From contig CALWRS010000003.1 in the NCBI GenBank assembly GCA_944384025.1, positions 1-64,000 of the forward strand: a stretch of DNA of 64,000 nucleotides. The letters are read 5' to 3'. A program made the position numbers and the translations under genes. The notes beneath the pieces are model-generated. The model had not been told where the DNA came from. It worked only from the letters and a program-made list of their open reading frames with translations, and made no database searches. Position 1 is the first letter of the stretch. Each line of letters begins with the position of its first letter. Below are positions 17,134-25,741 of the stretch, piece by piece. This DNA is from an uncultured Lachnospiraceae bacterium (GTDB taxonomy: Bacteria > Bacillota > Clostridia > Lachnospirales > Lachnospiraceae).

Positions 17134-17289
17134 AACAGAAAAAATACAGCTTGCAAAAAGGCATGACCGTAACGCCAACACCACATAAGGAAGTAATTTG
17201 AAAGCAACATTGAAATACAACATTATGGGCGTTGCAAAGGCGAAAGACAGCGTAGAAAGCAAACCGTTTATTCCGGAGCTGATATTCCG

Positions 17290-17448
17290 ATGATGTACCG
17301 TGAAATGTATTGGGCGTCGGAGGGGTATCTTTGGGAGATGGTTCAGCGAGGCAATATCGATATCAACCAGGTGGAAAAAGATTTCAGCAAGCTGATTTTG
17401 GAAAAGCATCTACCTTCGGAAGGAGTGACGAAATATGGAAATTATTAA
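17290..17448 (+). pseudogene. Possible remnant of a TetR-type regulator C-terminus
   Basis: An open frame from ATG 17290 ends at TAA 17446-17448, overlapping the ABC ATPase start. Its 52 residues include YREMYWASEGYLWEMVQRG and NQVEKDFSKLI, which resemble the C-terminal helices of TetR-family proteins often found before ABC exporters. No DNA-binding domain can be read upstream in any frame, so it looks like a decayed regulator tail. The remainder of 17134-17434 shows nothing else. Confidence 0.35.
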
Positions 17449-18316
17449 AACAACAAGACTTACGAAATACTACGGCAAGTCAAGAGGTATCGAGGACCTT
17501 GATTTAACCGTGAACAGTGGTGAGTTTTTCGGCTTTATCGGCCCGAACGGTGCGGGAAAGTCCACAACGATCCGCACATTACTTGGGCTGATTGCTCCTA
17601 CCTCGGGTAGCGCAACGGTATTCGGGAAGGATATTACAAAAGAAAAGGAAGCGGTTTTGCAAAATATCGGATATCTGCCCTCCGAAGGTTTATTTTACGG
17701 GGAAATGAAAGTAAAGGATGCACTAAAGCTGTCTGCCGATCTGCGAAAAAAGGATTGTACTGCCGAAGCAAAAATGCTCTGTGAACGCTTACAGCTTGAA
17801 CCATCCCGAAAAATTGATGATCTCTCCTTCGGCAACAGAAAAAAGGTTGCCATTGTCTGTGCATTACAACATAATCCGGATTTGCTGGTACTCGATGAGC
17901 CCACGGGCGGACTTGATCCTCTGATGCAAAAAGAGTTTTTTGATATTCTGCGCGAAAGAAACCATGCGGGTGCGACAATTTTTCTTTCCGGTCATATTCT
18001 CTCGGAAATTCAACGCAACTGCACCCATGCGGCGATTATCCGTGACGGCAAAATCATTGCGTGCGATAGTGTAGAGGCTCTCTCAAAAACAAATGCAAAG
18101 CGTGTAACCGTTCACGGCACAGTAGACCTTACACATCTAAACGGCATTCGTGACAGAAAAGAAGCGAAAGACGCGGTCAGCTTCCTTTACAGCGGAGATA
18201 TGGGCAGCTTGCTACACACCTTGTCATCCGGTCAAATAAACGACATTACGGTTAAGGAGCCTGACTTAGAAGAAATTTTCCTGCATTATTATGAAAAGGA
18301 CGGGGAGACGGTATGA
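17435..18316 (+). CDS. ABC transporter ATP-binding protein (ABC-2 type)
   Basis: The 293-residue ATPase has Walker A GPNGAGKS near residue 37, Walker B LLVLDEP near 148, a switch histidine in FLSGHILSE and the signature LSFGNRKK in place of LSGGQ. This variant occurs in BcrA/lantibiotic-immunity-type ATPases. RBS GGAAGGAG lies upstream. The gene overlaps its permease by 4 nt (ATGA), so the pair forms an exporter for an unknown drug, peptide or lipid. It differs in codon style from the reductive block and may be acquired. Confidence 0.9.
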   Translation: MEIIKTTRLTKYYGKSRGIEDLDLTVNSGEFFGFIGPNGAGKSTTIRTLLGLIAPTSGSATVFGKDITKEKEAVLQNIGYLPSEGLFYGEMKVKDALKLSADLRKKDCTAEAKMLCERLQLEPSRKIDDLSFGNRKKVAIVCALQHNPDLLVLDEPTGGLDPLMQKEFFDILRERNHAGATIFLSGHILSEIQRNCTHAAIIRDGKIIACDSVEALSKTNAKRVTVHGTVDLTHLNGIRDRKEAKDAVSFLYSGDMGSLLHTLSSGQINDITVKEPDLEEIFLHYYEKDGETV

Positions 18317-19098
18317 CGCTTGTAAAACACGAACTGAGGCAAAGCAAAGTTTCCTTTTTGATATGGACGGCGTCCATCGGTTTTCTGCTGGCAGTATGCG
18401 TTTTTCTGTTTCCCGAAATGAAAGGTCAGATGGACGGTGTCAGTGATGTATTTGCCTCTATGGGTTCTTTTACAGAGGCGTTTGGGATGGATCGGCTGAA
18501 CTTCGGAACGCTTACCGGCTTTTACGCCATTGAATGCGGCAATGTTTTAGGTCTTGGCGGCGCATTTTTTGCCGCTCTCTGTGCAGCAGGGATTCTCAGC
18601 AAAGAAGAAAAGGACAAAACTGCTGAATTTCTGCTGACGCATCCGGTCAGCCGTCAAAGGATTATAACGGAAAAACTGATTGCCGTTTTCATTCAAATCA
18701 CGGCTATGAGTATGATCATATATGCCCTTGCCGTCGGTTCTATAGCTGCTATCGGAGAGGAAATCCCCTGGAAAGAGGTAAGTCTTTTGCATCTTTCCTT
18801 CTATCTGCTCCAGCTTGAGCTTGCAGGAATTTGCTTTGGCATTTCGGCATTCCTCAGAAAAGGCAGTACGGGCATAGGACTCGGTATCGCCGTCACGATG
18901 TATTTTTTGAACCTGATTGCAAACATTGCCGATGTCGCTGATTTTTTGAAGTACATAACACCGTTTGGATATTGCGAGGGCGCCGATATTGTGGCAAATG
19001 GGAAAATGGACGGCATAATGGTTGCCATTGGCGCAACCATAGGAATTGGCGGAATCCTGATTGCTTATCTGAAATACACGAAAAAAGATATACATTAA
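18313..19098 (+). CDS. ABC-2 type permease
   Basis: A 261-residue membrane protein with about six hydrophobic segments (near residues 15-35, 70-100, 115-140, 145-175, 180-205 and 230-255) and the ABC-2 style motif KEEKDKTAEFLLTHPVSR near residue 95. It is translationally coupled to the ATPase. A strong terminator lies about 190 nt downstream, after a stretch with no gene. Confidence 0.88.
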   Translation: MTLVKHELRQSKVSFLIWTASIGFLLAVCVFLFPEMKGQMDGVSDVFASMGSFTEAFGMDRLNFGTLTGFYAIECGNVLGLGGAFFAALCAAGILSKEEKDKTAEFLLTHPVSRQRIITEKLIAVFIQITAMSMIIYALAVGSIAAIGEEIPWKEVSLLHLSFYLLQLELAGICFGISAFLRKGSTGIGLGIAVTMYFLNLIANIADVADFLKYITPFGYCEGADIVANGKMDGIMVAIGATIGIGGILIAYLKYTKKDIH

Positions 19099-19287
19099 AT
19101 GAAATACAAAATCGCTGGCGGGAAAGCTTGTGTGATGCAAAAATTGCACGTAAAGGCACATAGATAGAAGGGCAAATCGGACAACCATGCATTTTGATAA
19201 ACAGCATAACATATTAGAAAAGCGGTGACGGAAATGTCGCATACCGTAGCAAGCAGGGAAATTGTATTGACAATCTCCGAAAACAGG

Positions 19288-19326
19288 AAAACGGTGTAAC
19301 TCTTTTACAGAGTTACACCGTTTTTA
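19288..19326 (+). terminator. Strong intrinsic terminator after the ABC operon
   Basis: A 15-bp stem (19288-19302 with 19308-19322), 5-nt loop and T-rich tail. The sequence between the permease stop and this hairpin, and from here to 19500, contains no supported gene. Confidence 0.9.
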
Positions 19327-19515
19327 TATAAAACTTCCTTATCAGGCGTCAGCAAAGATACGGCCATGTCTTTTTTACGGAATCAGGAGGGAAAAACTTA
19401 CTAGAATTTTACATAGGCAAGCGCGTGCAATTTACATTGCCGCATTATAATTTGATAAAAGCAGGGACATGCTAGTAAAAACGCTGCCCTTTTCGCAGAA
19501 ATGGAGATGATTCGT

Positions 19516-20442
19516 ATGAAACAAGCGGTAATAGATATCGGCTCCAACTCCATCCGTTTGACGCTTTACGAAACGGACGGAACCGAGTTTCGGATTCTTT
19601 TCCGGGAGAAAATCATGGCGGGACTTGCCGGATATGTGGAAGAAGGCGCTTTAACGGCGGATGGAATTACGTGTGCGTGCAAGGCGCTGATTGAATTTGG
19701 GCAAATACTAAGGGCGCTTAAAATAACGCGGACGGCGGTCTTTGCAACGGCATCGCTTCGCAACATTCGCAATACGAAGGAAGCGCTGGCTGTTATTGAG
19801 GCGGAGACGCACTACTCTATAGAAGTTATCGGGGGAGAAGAGGAGGCGCTTTTAGGGTATACCGGCGCTATGCGCGAGCTAAAGTTATGCGGCGGCGTGT
19901 TTTTGGATATCGGAGGTGCCAGCACAGAGCTTGTGCTTTTTGAAAACGGGGAAGTTCGAAATTCGCACAGCTTTCCGGTGGGCTCGCTGAATTTGTACCG
20001 CCGTTGCGTAAAAAAGATTTTGCCCGGTGCCGGTTCTTTGCGGCGGATAGAAAAAATGATAAAAGAAGAAATGGACGATACAAACCTTCTGCCCGCAGAG
20101 AGACACTCGCCGCTTGTATGCGTAGGAGGAACGGCGCGCGCCGTGCAAAGCATAGCGGGAAAATACTTCGGGCTTCCGGAGAATTGCCGCAGCATTACAG
20201 CCGAACAGCTCGAGGAGCTTTGCGGCGTTTTGCTCTTTGACCGGAAGCAGGCGACGGAGCTGATACTAAAAAACGAGCCGGATCGGATTCACACTTTGCT
20301 TCCCGGCTTGCTGATTTTACAGCATGTCTTTCAACACTTTGAAGCTACAGAGATGTTTGTGAGCCGCTACGGCGTTCGGGAAGGATTTTTATGTCAGAGG
20401 TTGTTAACGAAAGATACCGATACACGCAAAACCGGGAATTAA
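19516..20442 (+). CDS. ppx: Ppx/GppA-family exopolyphosphatase
   Basis: This 308-residue protein of the ASKHA superfamily starts MKQAVIDIGSNSIRLTLYE and has a second phosphate-binding loop FLDIGGASTELVLFE near residue 130 and VGGTARA near 200, matching Ppx/GppA. It hydrolyses polyphosphate or pppGpp. It is about 300-320 residues long, the short clostridial form without the C-terminal HD domain. The start at 19516 is chosen over an in-frame ATG at 19501 because GGAG lies 10 nt upstream of it. It overlaps ppk by 52 nt. Confidence 0.88.
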   Translation: MKQAVIDIGSNSIRLTLYETDGTEFRILFREKIMAGLAGYVEEGALTADGITCACKALIEFGQILRALKITRTAVFATASLRNIRNTKEALAVIEAETHYSIEVIGGEEEALLGYTGAMRELKLCGGVFLDIGGASTELVLFENGEVRNSHSFPVGSLNLYRRCVKKILPGAGSLRRIEKMIKEEMDDTNLLPAERHSPLVCVGGTARAVQSIAGKYFGLPENCRSITAEQLEELCGVLLFDRKQATELILKNEPDRIHTLLPGLLILQHVFQHFEATEMFVSRYGVREGFLCQRLLTKDTDTRKTGN

Positions 20443-22526
20443 GTTGGCTTCGATTTAATCGGAGAGTTCTTGAAGAAGCGGCGGACTGCTTCGTTCCGGC
20501 GCTCGAGAGGTTAAAATTTGTCGCAATTTTTTCCGGAAACTTAGATGAGTTTTTTATGGTGCGGGCAGGCAGCTTGTTTGATATCGCGCACGTTTCTCCG
20601 GAGGAAGCGGACAATAAAACCGGGATGACAGCGATGGAGCAGCTGCGGAAAATATACCATGTTATTCCCGAGCTAATCGAAAGAAAAGAAAAGATCTATA
20701 CCGCCGTTATGGAAGAGTTAAAAAAGGACGGTGTCGAAGACGTTTCGATGGACTGCCTTAGCGTGCAGGAGCGAAAGTTTATCGGAAAGTATTATAAAAC
20801 GGAGATGCTGCCGGTGCTTTCTCCCATCATTATTGGGCCGCATCACCCGGTTCCTCACTTTAAGGGGAAGTGTCTGTACGCCGCCGCTTTTTTAGACGAC
20901 AAAAAGGGGCGGGCTTCTTTAGGAATTGTCCCGCTTCCCGAATCCCTCCCGCCGGTCGTTTTTCTGGAAGAAAACGGAAGATACGTTCGCACGGAAGCTA
21001 TTTTGGAACGGTATATGCCGGCGCTTTTTGGGACATATACCGCAAAGGAAGTTTGCGTCTTTTGCATTACGCGCAATGCAGACATCAGTTTTGACGAAGA
21101 AAAATTCGAAGACAGCGAGGAGGATTTCCGAAGAAGGCTGACGAAGCTGTTAAAAAAGCGAAACAACCTGTTTATTGTGCGCTTAGAGCTAAATAAGCAT
21201 ATATCGGAGCCGTTTCGAAATCGTCTTGCCGCGATAACACGCGTAGAGCCGTATCAGATTTTTGTTGATCGCTGTCCGCTCAATATGAGTTATGCGTTTT
21301 TGCTTGCTGCAAAGCTGCCGGGGCCGCTTCGCACCCGTCTTTTGTATCCTGCCCATTACGGGAGGTGGCCGGAGGATTTGAACCGGGAAGAGAGCATGAT
21401 TGCGCAGATTCGCAGAAACGACAGAATGCTCTTTTATCCATACGATTCAGTAGAACCGTTTTTACGCCTTTTAAATGAGGCGGCGGAAGCGCCCGACGTA
21501 TTGTCCATAAAGATTACGATTTACCGCTTGGCATCGTCTTCCAAAATTGCGCAGACGCTTTGCCGCGCGGCGGAAAACGGGAAGGAAGTTTTAGTTTTAA
21601 TGGAGCTTCGCGCGCGCTTTGACGAAGCGAATAACCTTGCTTGGTCAAAGATGCTAGAAGAGTCCGGATGCCAAGTTGTGTATGGCATGGAAGGGTTTAA
21701 GTGCCATAGCAAAATTTGCTTGCTTACAACGCGCAGCAGAGGGAAAACCGGTTATATTACGCAGATTGGAACTGGGAATTATAACGAGAAGACGAATGCC
21801 ATGTACACGGATCTTTGCCTTATGACGGCGGATTACGAAATCGGCGGAGATGCGGCAGCGTTCTTTCGGAACATGCTTGTTAACAATCTGGAAGGCGATT
21901 ATCGGAAACTTCGTGTATCGCCGTTTGGAATTAAAGCGGAGCTTTTTAAACAAATCGACGCGCAAATAGCGCGCGGAAAAGAAGGATACATTTGTATTAA
22001 GGCAAATGCCATTACGGAAAGGGAAATCATAGACAAGCTTTGCGAGGCATCCTGCGCAGGCGTGGAGGTGCAGCTGATTATTCGGGGAATTTGCTGCATT
22101 CTGCCAGGCATCGCGGGACTTACGGAAAATATCCACATCACAAGCATTGTGGGAAGATATTTAGAGCACGCGAGAGTTTACCTTTTTGGGCGCGGCGAAG
22201 ATGCGGACTTTTTTATTTCTTCCGCGGATTTGATGACAAGGAATTTGAATCGCCGCGTGGAAATCGCCGTTCCCATCCGCGATGCGTTCCTTTGTGAGAA
22301 GCTTCGGTGGCTGCTTGATTCGCAGCTGCGCGATAGCGCAAAAGCAAGCAGTTTGCTGGAAAGCGGAGCGTACCTGCGCAAACAAGACGCCGCTTCTTTT
22401 GATTCGCAGGCATTTTTTATGGATGTTTCGCCGCATGTCCTTACAAGCAAAGAAGAGCGGCCGCGGAAACGTTTTGCTAAGGCGGCTTGGCTTCTTGAAA
22501 AAATCAAAAAGCCAAGCCGTCGTTAG
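20391..22526 (+). CDS. ppk: Polyphosphate kinase 1
   Basis: The 711-residue protein has the PPK1 layout: N-terminal helical domain with ELSWLRFNRRVLEEA and GNLDEFFMVR, a head domain, and two PLD-like C-terminal domains containing KCHSKICLLT (autophosphorylated His), ITQIGTGNYNEKTN and NLNRRVE. It makes polyphosphate from ATP reversibly. The start overlaps the ppx 3' end by 52 nt, so both opposing activities are expressed from one transcript. Confidence 0.96.
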   Translation: MSEVVNERYRYTQNRELSWLRFNRRVLEEAADCFVPALERLKFVAIFSGNLDEFFMVRAGSLFDIAHVSPEEADNKTGMTAMEQLRKIYHVIPELIERKEKIYTAVMEELKKDGVEDVSMDCLSVQERKFIGKYYKTEMLPVLSPIIIGPHHPVPHFKGKCLYAAAFLDDKKGRASLGIVPLPESLPPVVFLEENGRYVRTEAILERYMPALFGTYTAKEVCVFCITRNADISFDEEKFEDSEEDFRRRLTKLLKKRNNLFIVRLELNKHISEPFRNRLAAITRVEPYQIFVDRCPLNMSYAFLLAAKLPGPLRTRLLYPAHYGRWPEDLNREESMIAQIRRNDRMLFYPYDSVEPFLRLLNEAAEAPDVLSIKITIYRLASSSKIAQTLCRAAENGKEVLVLMELRARFDEANNLAWSKMLEESGCQVVYGMEGFKCHSKICLLTTRSRGKTGYITQIGTGNYNEKTNAMYTDLCLMTADYEIGGDAAAFFRNMLVNNLEGDYRKLRVSPFGIKAELFKQIDAQIARGKEGYICIKANAITEREIIDKLCEASCAGVEVQLIIRGICCILPGIAGLTENIHITSIVGRYLEHARVYLFGRGEDADFFISSADLMTRNLNRRVEIAVPIRDAFLCEKLRWLLDSQLRDSAKASSLLESGAYLRKQDAASFDSQAFFMDVSPHVLTSKEERPRKRFAKAAWLLEKIKKPSRR

Positions 22527-22561
22527 AGGCGTTTGAAGTGCGGGGATAGAATTTGGTTTTC

Positions 22562-22999
22562 CTACAAGGCGCCAATCTCTTCCTTGCTCACAACAGTGAC
22601 TTTTGCTTTTTGCAATGCAGCCACGCCTGCTTCCCGGTCGCTTAGCCGGAGAATCAGCAGCGCATTTCCCGCGGAAGTGTAGTTAAAGGAATACAAGTAT
22701 TCGATAGAGACGCCTGCTCTATCCAGAATCTCCAGAACGCGGTTTAATCCGCCCGGCTCGTTTTCTACACGCACGCAAGTTACTTTATTCTTCCGAGCGG
22801 AATAGCCTGCCTGCTGTAAGATCGCAAGACAGGGGTCGATGCTCTCTTCGCGAATAATAAAGCGCGCGATGCCAAAAGCGGCGGTATCGGCGATGGTCAT
22901 TGCGAGAATATCCATCTGGTGCGAGCCCAAAAGGCTTGTAAGCCGGCTCAGCGACCCCTTTTCGTTTTCCAGATAAACGGAAATTTGTGAAATATACAT
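22562..22999 (-). CDS. Tandem ACT-domain protein
   Basis: The 145-residue product consists of two ACT domains (ISQISVYLENEKGSLSRLTSLL and VTCVRVENEPGGLNRVLEIL), predicted ligand-sensing modules for amino acids. Proteins of this type are usually found beside phenylacetate-CoA ligase genes in anaerobes, as here, where the ligase lies 38 nt upstream in the same operon. A regulatory role sensing aromatic amino acids or arylacetates is inferred. Confidence 0.85.
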   Translation of the reverse strand: MYISQISVYLENEKGSLSRLTSLLGSHQMDILAMTIADTAAFGIARFIIREESIDPCLAILQQAGYSARKNKVTCVRVENEPGGLNRVLEILDRAGVSIEYLYSFNYTSAGNALLILRLSDREAGVAALQKAKVTVVSKEEIGAL

Positions 23000-23036
23000 A
23001 TGCTCCTCTCTTTCTGCGGAGATATTCTTCCGCGGC

Positions 23037-24356
23037 TTAATGAAGATTTCGGTTATCTATGATGCGCTTTGCTTTTCCTTCGGAACGAGGCAAAGATTTT
23101 GGCGGAACAAGCTGTACTTTGGCGCTGATGCCAACGACTGACTTAATCCGGTCTGCAATTTTGCTGCGGAGCGCTTCAATTTCTCCAATCTTGTCGCTAA
23201 ACATCTCTTCGGTCATTTCTACTTGTACTTCGAGTTTGTCCGTAGAATTAATCCGGTCAACAATCAGCATATAAAACGGCGCTACGCCTTCTAAGTCTAC
23301 GAGGCATGCTTCAATCTGGCTTGGAAATACGTTAACGCCGCGAATGATAAGCATATCGTCCGTACGTCCCGTAATCCGGCTCATACGGATGGTGGTGCGT
23401 CCGCAGGCACACGGTTCGTCGGTCAGCGTGCAAATATCGTGCGTGCGGTAGCGAAGCATTGGCATTCCGGTTTTGGTTAGCGTTGTAAATACAAGCTCGC
23501 CGGGAGTTCCGTAGGGCAGCGGTTTTTCGGTTACCGGGTCAATGATTTCCGCAAGCACGTGGTCTTCGTTTACATGCATTCCGTGCTTTTCCAAACATTC
23601 AAACGCAACGCCTGGGCCGCCGATTTCGGTAAGTCCGTAAATATCGCATGCGTCAATGTCCAGAAGGCTTTCCAGCTTCTGGCGCATTTCTTCCGTCCAA
23701 GGCTCCGCTCCAAAGCAGCCCGATTTCAGTTTCAGCTTGTCTTTAAGTCCCATATCGTTGACCGTCTCTCCCAGATAGGTCGCATAGGAAGGGGTGCAGC
23801 AAAGCATAGTAGAACCAAGTTCGGTCATCATCATAATCTGTCGCTGGGTATTTCCCGAGGACATGGGAACAACCATAGCGCCCACGCGGTCAGCGCCCTG
23901 ATGTGCGCCCAATCCTCCAGTAAACAGTCCGTAGCCATAGCACACTTGAACAATGTCGTCCGGGCCGCCGCCTGCGGCAGTAATGGCGCGCGCCACCATT
24001 TCCGTCCAAACGTCTACGTCGTTTTGCGTGTAGCCGGAGACAATCGGTTTTCCGGTAGTTCCGGAAGAACCTTGGATGCGGATAATGTCCCTTTTCGGGG
24101 CAGCAAGCAGTCCGAAAGGAAATTCGTCGCGCAGGTCGGTCTTCTCCATAAAAGGAAGTTTGTACAAGTCGTCAACGGTCTTAATATCTTCCGGTTTTAC
24201 GCCGCGGGCGTCCATTCGCGCACGATAGAGCGGAACTCTTTCGTATTCCAGCTTGACGGTTTCTTGAAGCCGCTTATTTTGAAGGCTCCGCCGTGTTTCC
24301 CGGTCCATGCATTCCGCTTCGGGATTGTAGATTTTGTGTACCTTGGGTTGTTTCAT
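23037..24356 (-). CDS. paaK: Phenylacetate-CoA ligase (arylacetate-CoA ligase)
   Basis: A 439-residue AMP-forming ligase of the ANL superfamily. The adenylate-binding loop is QGSSGTTGKP near residue 95, followed by YGLTEIGGPG near 240, YRTHD and a C-terminal SEGKAKRI lysine. It activates phenylacetate or indoleacetate made from aromatic amino acids. ATG is set at 24356 because GGAGGGAC sits directly upstream; a longer frame exists without a site. No indolepyruvate:ferredoxin oxidoreductase genes are in the window, although the pair usually works with them. Confidence 0.92.
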   Translation of the reverse strand: MKQPKVHKIYNPEAECMDRETRRSLQNKRLQETVKLEYERVPLYRARMDARGVKPEDIKTVDDLYKLPFMEKTDLRDEFPFGLLAAPKRDIIRIQGSSGTTGKPIVSGYTQNDVDVWTEMVARAITAAGGGPDDIVQVCYGYGLFTGGLGAHQGADRVGAMVVPMSSGNTQRQIMMMTELGSTMLCCTPSYATYLGETVNDMGLKDKLKLKSGCFGAEPWTEEMRQKLESLLDIDACDIYGLTEIGGPGVAFECLEKHGMHVNEDHVLAEIIDPVTEKPLPYGTPGELVFTTLTKTGMPMLRYRTHDICTLTDEPCACGRTTIRMSRITGRTDDMLIIRGVNVFPSQIEACLVDLEGVAPFYMLIVDRINSTDKLEVQVEMTEEMFSDKIGEIEALRSKIADRIKSVVGISAKVQLVPPKSLPRSEGKAKRIIDNRNLH

Positions 24357-24389
24357 TTTGTCCCTCCGATTCGAGTTGGTAATACTTTT

Positions 24390-24418
24390 ATAATAGGGGA
24401 GAAGAGAGGAATTGTCAA
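24390..24418 (-). promoter_or_regulatory. Promoter of the paaK-ACT operon
   Basis: Minus-strand TTGACA (rc of 24413-24418), 17-nt spacer, TATTAT (rc of 24390-24395), about 30 nt upstream of the ligase start. Confidence 0.85.
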
Positions 24419-24527
24419 ATATCATTTACCGAAAGAGGAAACTTTTTGCGCCAATTTCGCACAGCATAGAGTTTGCCTTGACGACTATGCGCTTCTTTGC
24501 TAAGGTTGGTGCAGACAGGAGGGTGTT

Positions 24528-25046
24528 ATGAGAAGACAAAGGATGCGGTCGTATCTTTTTTTAATTTGGATGCTTGCGTGGATGGCGGTAATCTTTTTGT
24601 TTTCCGCACAGCCGGGAAAAGAGTCCAGCGCTACTTCTAACAGTGTTGTGGATGGCTTGGTTGCATTGTTCGGCTTTTGGTATGATAAATTAAGCGCTGC
24701 CAATCAGCTTTGCTGGTACAAAAGACTGACGTTTCTTGTTCGCAAGGCGGCGCACATGAGCGAGTACGCGCTGTTGGCGTTTCCGACTTTTCTTTGGCTT
24801 TCCGCCTGGAAAAATTGGACGCGCGCAAAAGTTTTTGCGCTTTCTTTTTTTATATGTGCAGCATATGCGGCACTGGACGAGCTGCACCAGTGGTTTGTTC
24901 CGGGCAGGGACGCAAGGCTGCTCGATGTGCTTATTGATGTTACCGGCGCGTTAATCGCCCTTGTTTTGCTTAGTTTTCTTATGGGAAAAAGAAAAGCGCG
25001 GGACGTCGATTGTGCGAAAAATAACCAATGTGAGGGAAAATTGTAA
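24528..25046 (+). CDS. VanZ-family membrane protein
   Basis: A 172-residue membrane protein with about four hydrophobic segments and the VanZ signatures FSAQPGKESS, RKAAHMSEYALLA and DELHQWFVPGRDARLLDVLIDV. VanZ relatives are linked to low-level teicoplanin resistance, but most chromosomal members have unknown function. It is divergent from the paaK operon; a weak TTGACG-N17-TAAGGT pair near 24476 could serve it. The 190 nt after it contain only the next gene's promoter. Confidence 0.9.
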   Translation: MRRQRMRSYLFLIWMLAWMAVIFLFSAQPGKESSATSNSVVDGLVALFGFWYDKLSAANQLCWYKRLTFLVRKAAHMSEYALLAFPTFLWLSAWKNWTRAKVFALSFFICAAYAALDELHQWFVPGRDARLLDVLIDVTGALIALVLLSFLMGKRKARDVDCAKNNQCEGKL

Positions 25047-25127
25047 GTCTTTTTTGGATAACATGAACATAGTGGCAAATCGCAGAGCCCGATATCCTCG
25101 GCAAATCGGCGAAAATAAAATAAGCAC

Positions 25128-25156
25128 TTGCAAAAAAAACAATTTTTCAGTAATAT
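25128..25156 (+). promoter_or_regulatory. Promoter of the Lys/Ala-rich protein gene
   Basis: TTGCAA (25128-25133), 17-nt A/T-rich spacer, TAATAT (25151-25156); transcript start about 75 nt before the ATG at 25239. Confidence 0.6.
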
Positions 25157-25238
25157 CGCAGGTGTAGAGAACAAGCTTTACCAGATGTGGGAAGACTACG
25201 CGTTTTTGTTTGTTTTGAAAGTATAGGGAGGAAAATCC

Positions 25239-25622
25239 ATGGCAAAAAAAGTAACCGATATTGCAGAATTGAAGGCGGACGCTGCGCAGACGGCAAAGGT
25301 TGTAGCAAAGAAAACCGCAAAGACGGCGGAGAAAGTTGCTGCAAAGGCAGAAAAGACCGTAGATAAGGCAGTAGAAAAAACGGAAGAGGTTGTAAAAAAG
25401 ACCGCAGAAAAAGCGAGCAAAAAGCTTGCGCCGAAGGTAAAGTGCGCGGTACAGTATGCAGGAGCAGAGTACGTAGTAGAAGACGTGCTTGAGGCGGCAA
25501 AGGCAGATTATAAGGCGGCAAACAAGGCGGCTATCAAAGACATTGCGCTGTACATCAAGCCGGAAGACGGCGCTGCTTATTATGTGGTAAACGGAAAGGT
25601 TTCTGGAAAAGTTTCTCTTTAA
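25239..25622 (+). CDS. Lys/Ala-rich protein with C-terminal DUF6465-type domain
   Basis: The first 70 or so of 127 residues are a Lys/Ala/Val-rich repeat (runs like KKTAKTAEKVAAKAEKTVDK), reminiscent of histone H1 tails and likely helical or disordered and basic. The last 60 residues (VQYAGAEYVVEDVLEAAKAD ... IKPEDGAAYYVVNGKVSG) form a small alpha/beta domain seen in many clostridial proteins of unknown function (DUF6465). It has an excellent GGGAGG site, its own promoter and a terminator, so it is a single-gene unit. DNA or envelope association is guesswork. Confidence 0.82.
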   Translation: MAKKVTDIAELKADAAQTAKVVAKKTAKTAEKVAAKAEKTVDKAVEKTEEVVKKTAEKASKKLAPKVKCAVQYAGAEYVVEDVLEAAKADYKAANKAAIKDIALYIKPEDGAAYYVVNGKVSGKVSL

Positions 25623-25665
25623 TTCGGAAACAGGGCTTGACCGCATAAAAAAAAGATAGGATAAT

Positions 25666-25697
25666 AAAAGGCGAGGCGAGCAGCCTCGTCCTTTTTT
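25666..25697 (+). terminator. Intrinsic terminator
   Basis: CGAGGC/GCCTCG stem extended by AAAAGG/CCTTTT across a one-base bulge, followed by six Ts. Confidence 0.85.
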
Positions 25698-25741
25698 GGT
25701 GTAGGCAGAATGTAATTTAAAACAGTATGGGAAGTGTGATT

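Noticed and set aside
23559..24503. 314-residue plus-strand frame over paaK
   Set aside because: The ligase motifs and upstream ribosome binding site on the minus strand decide the coding strand.
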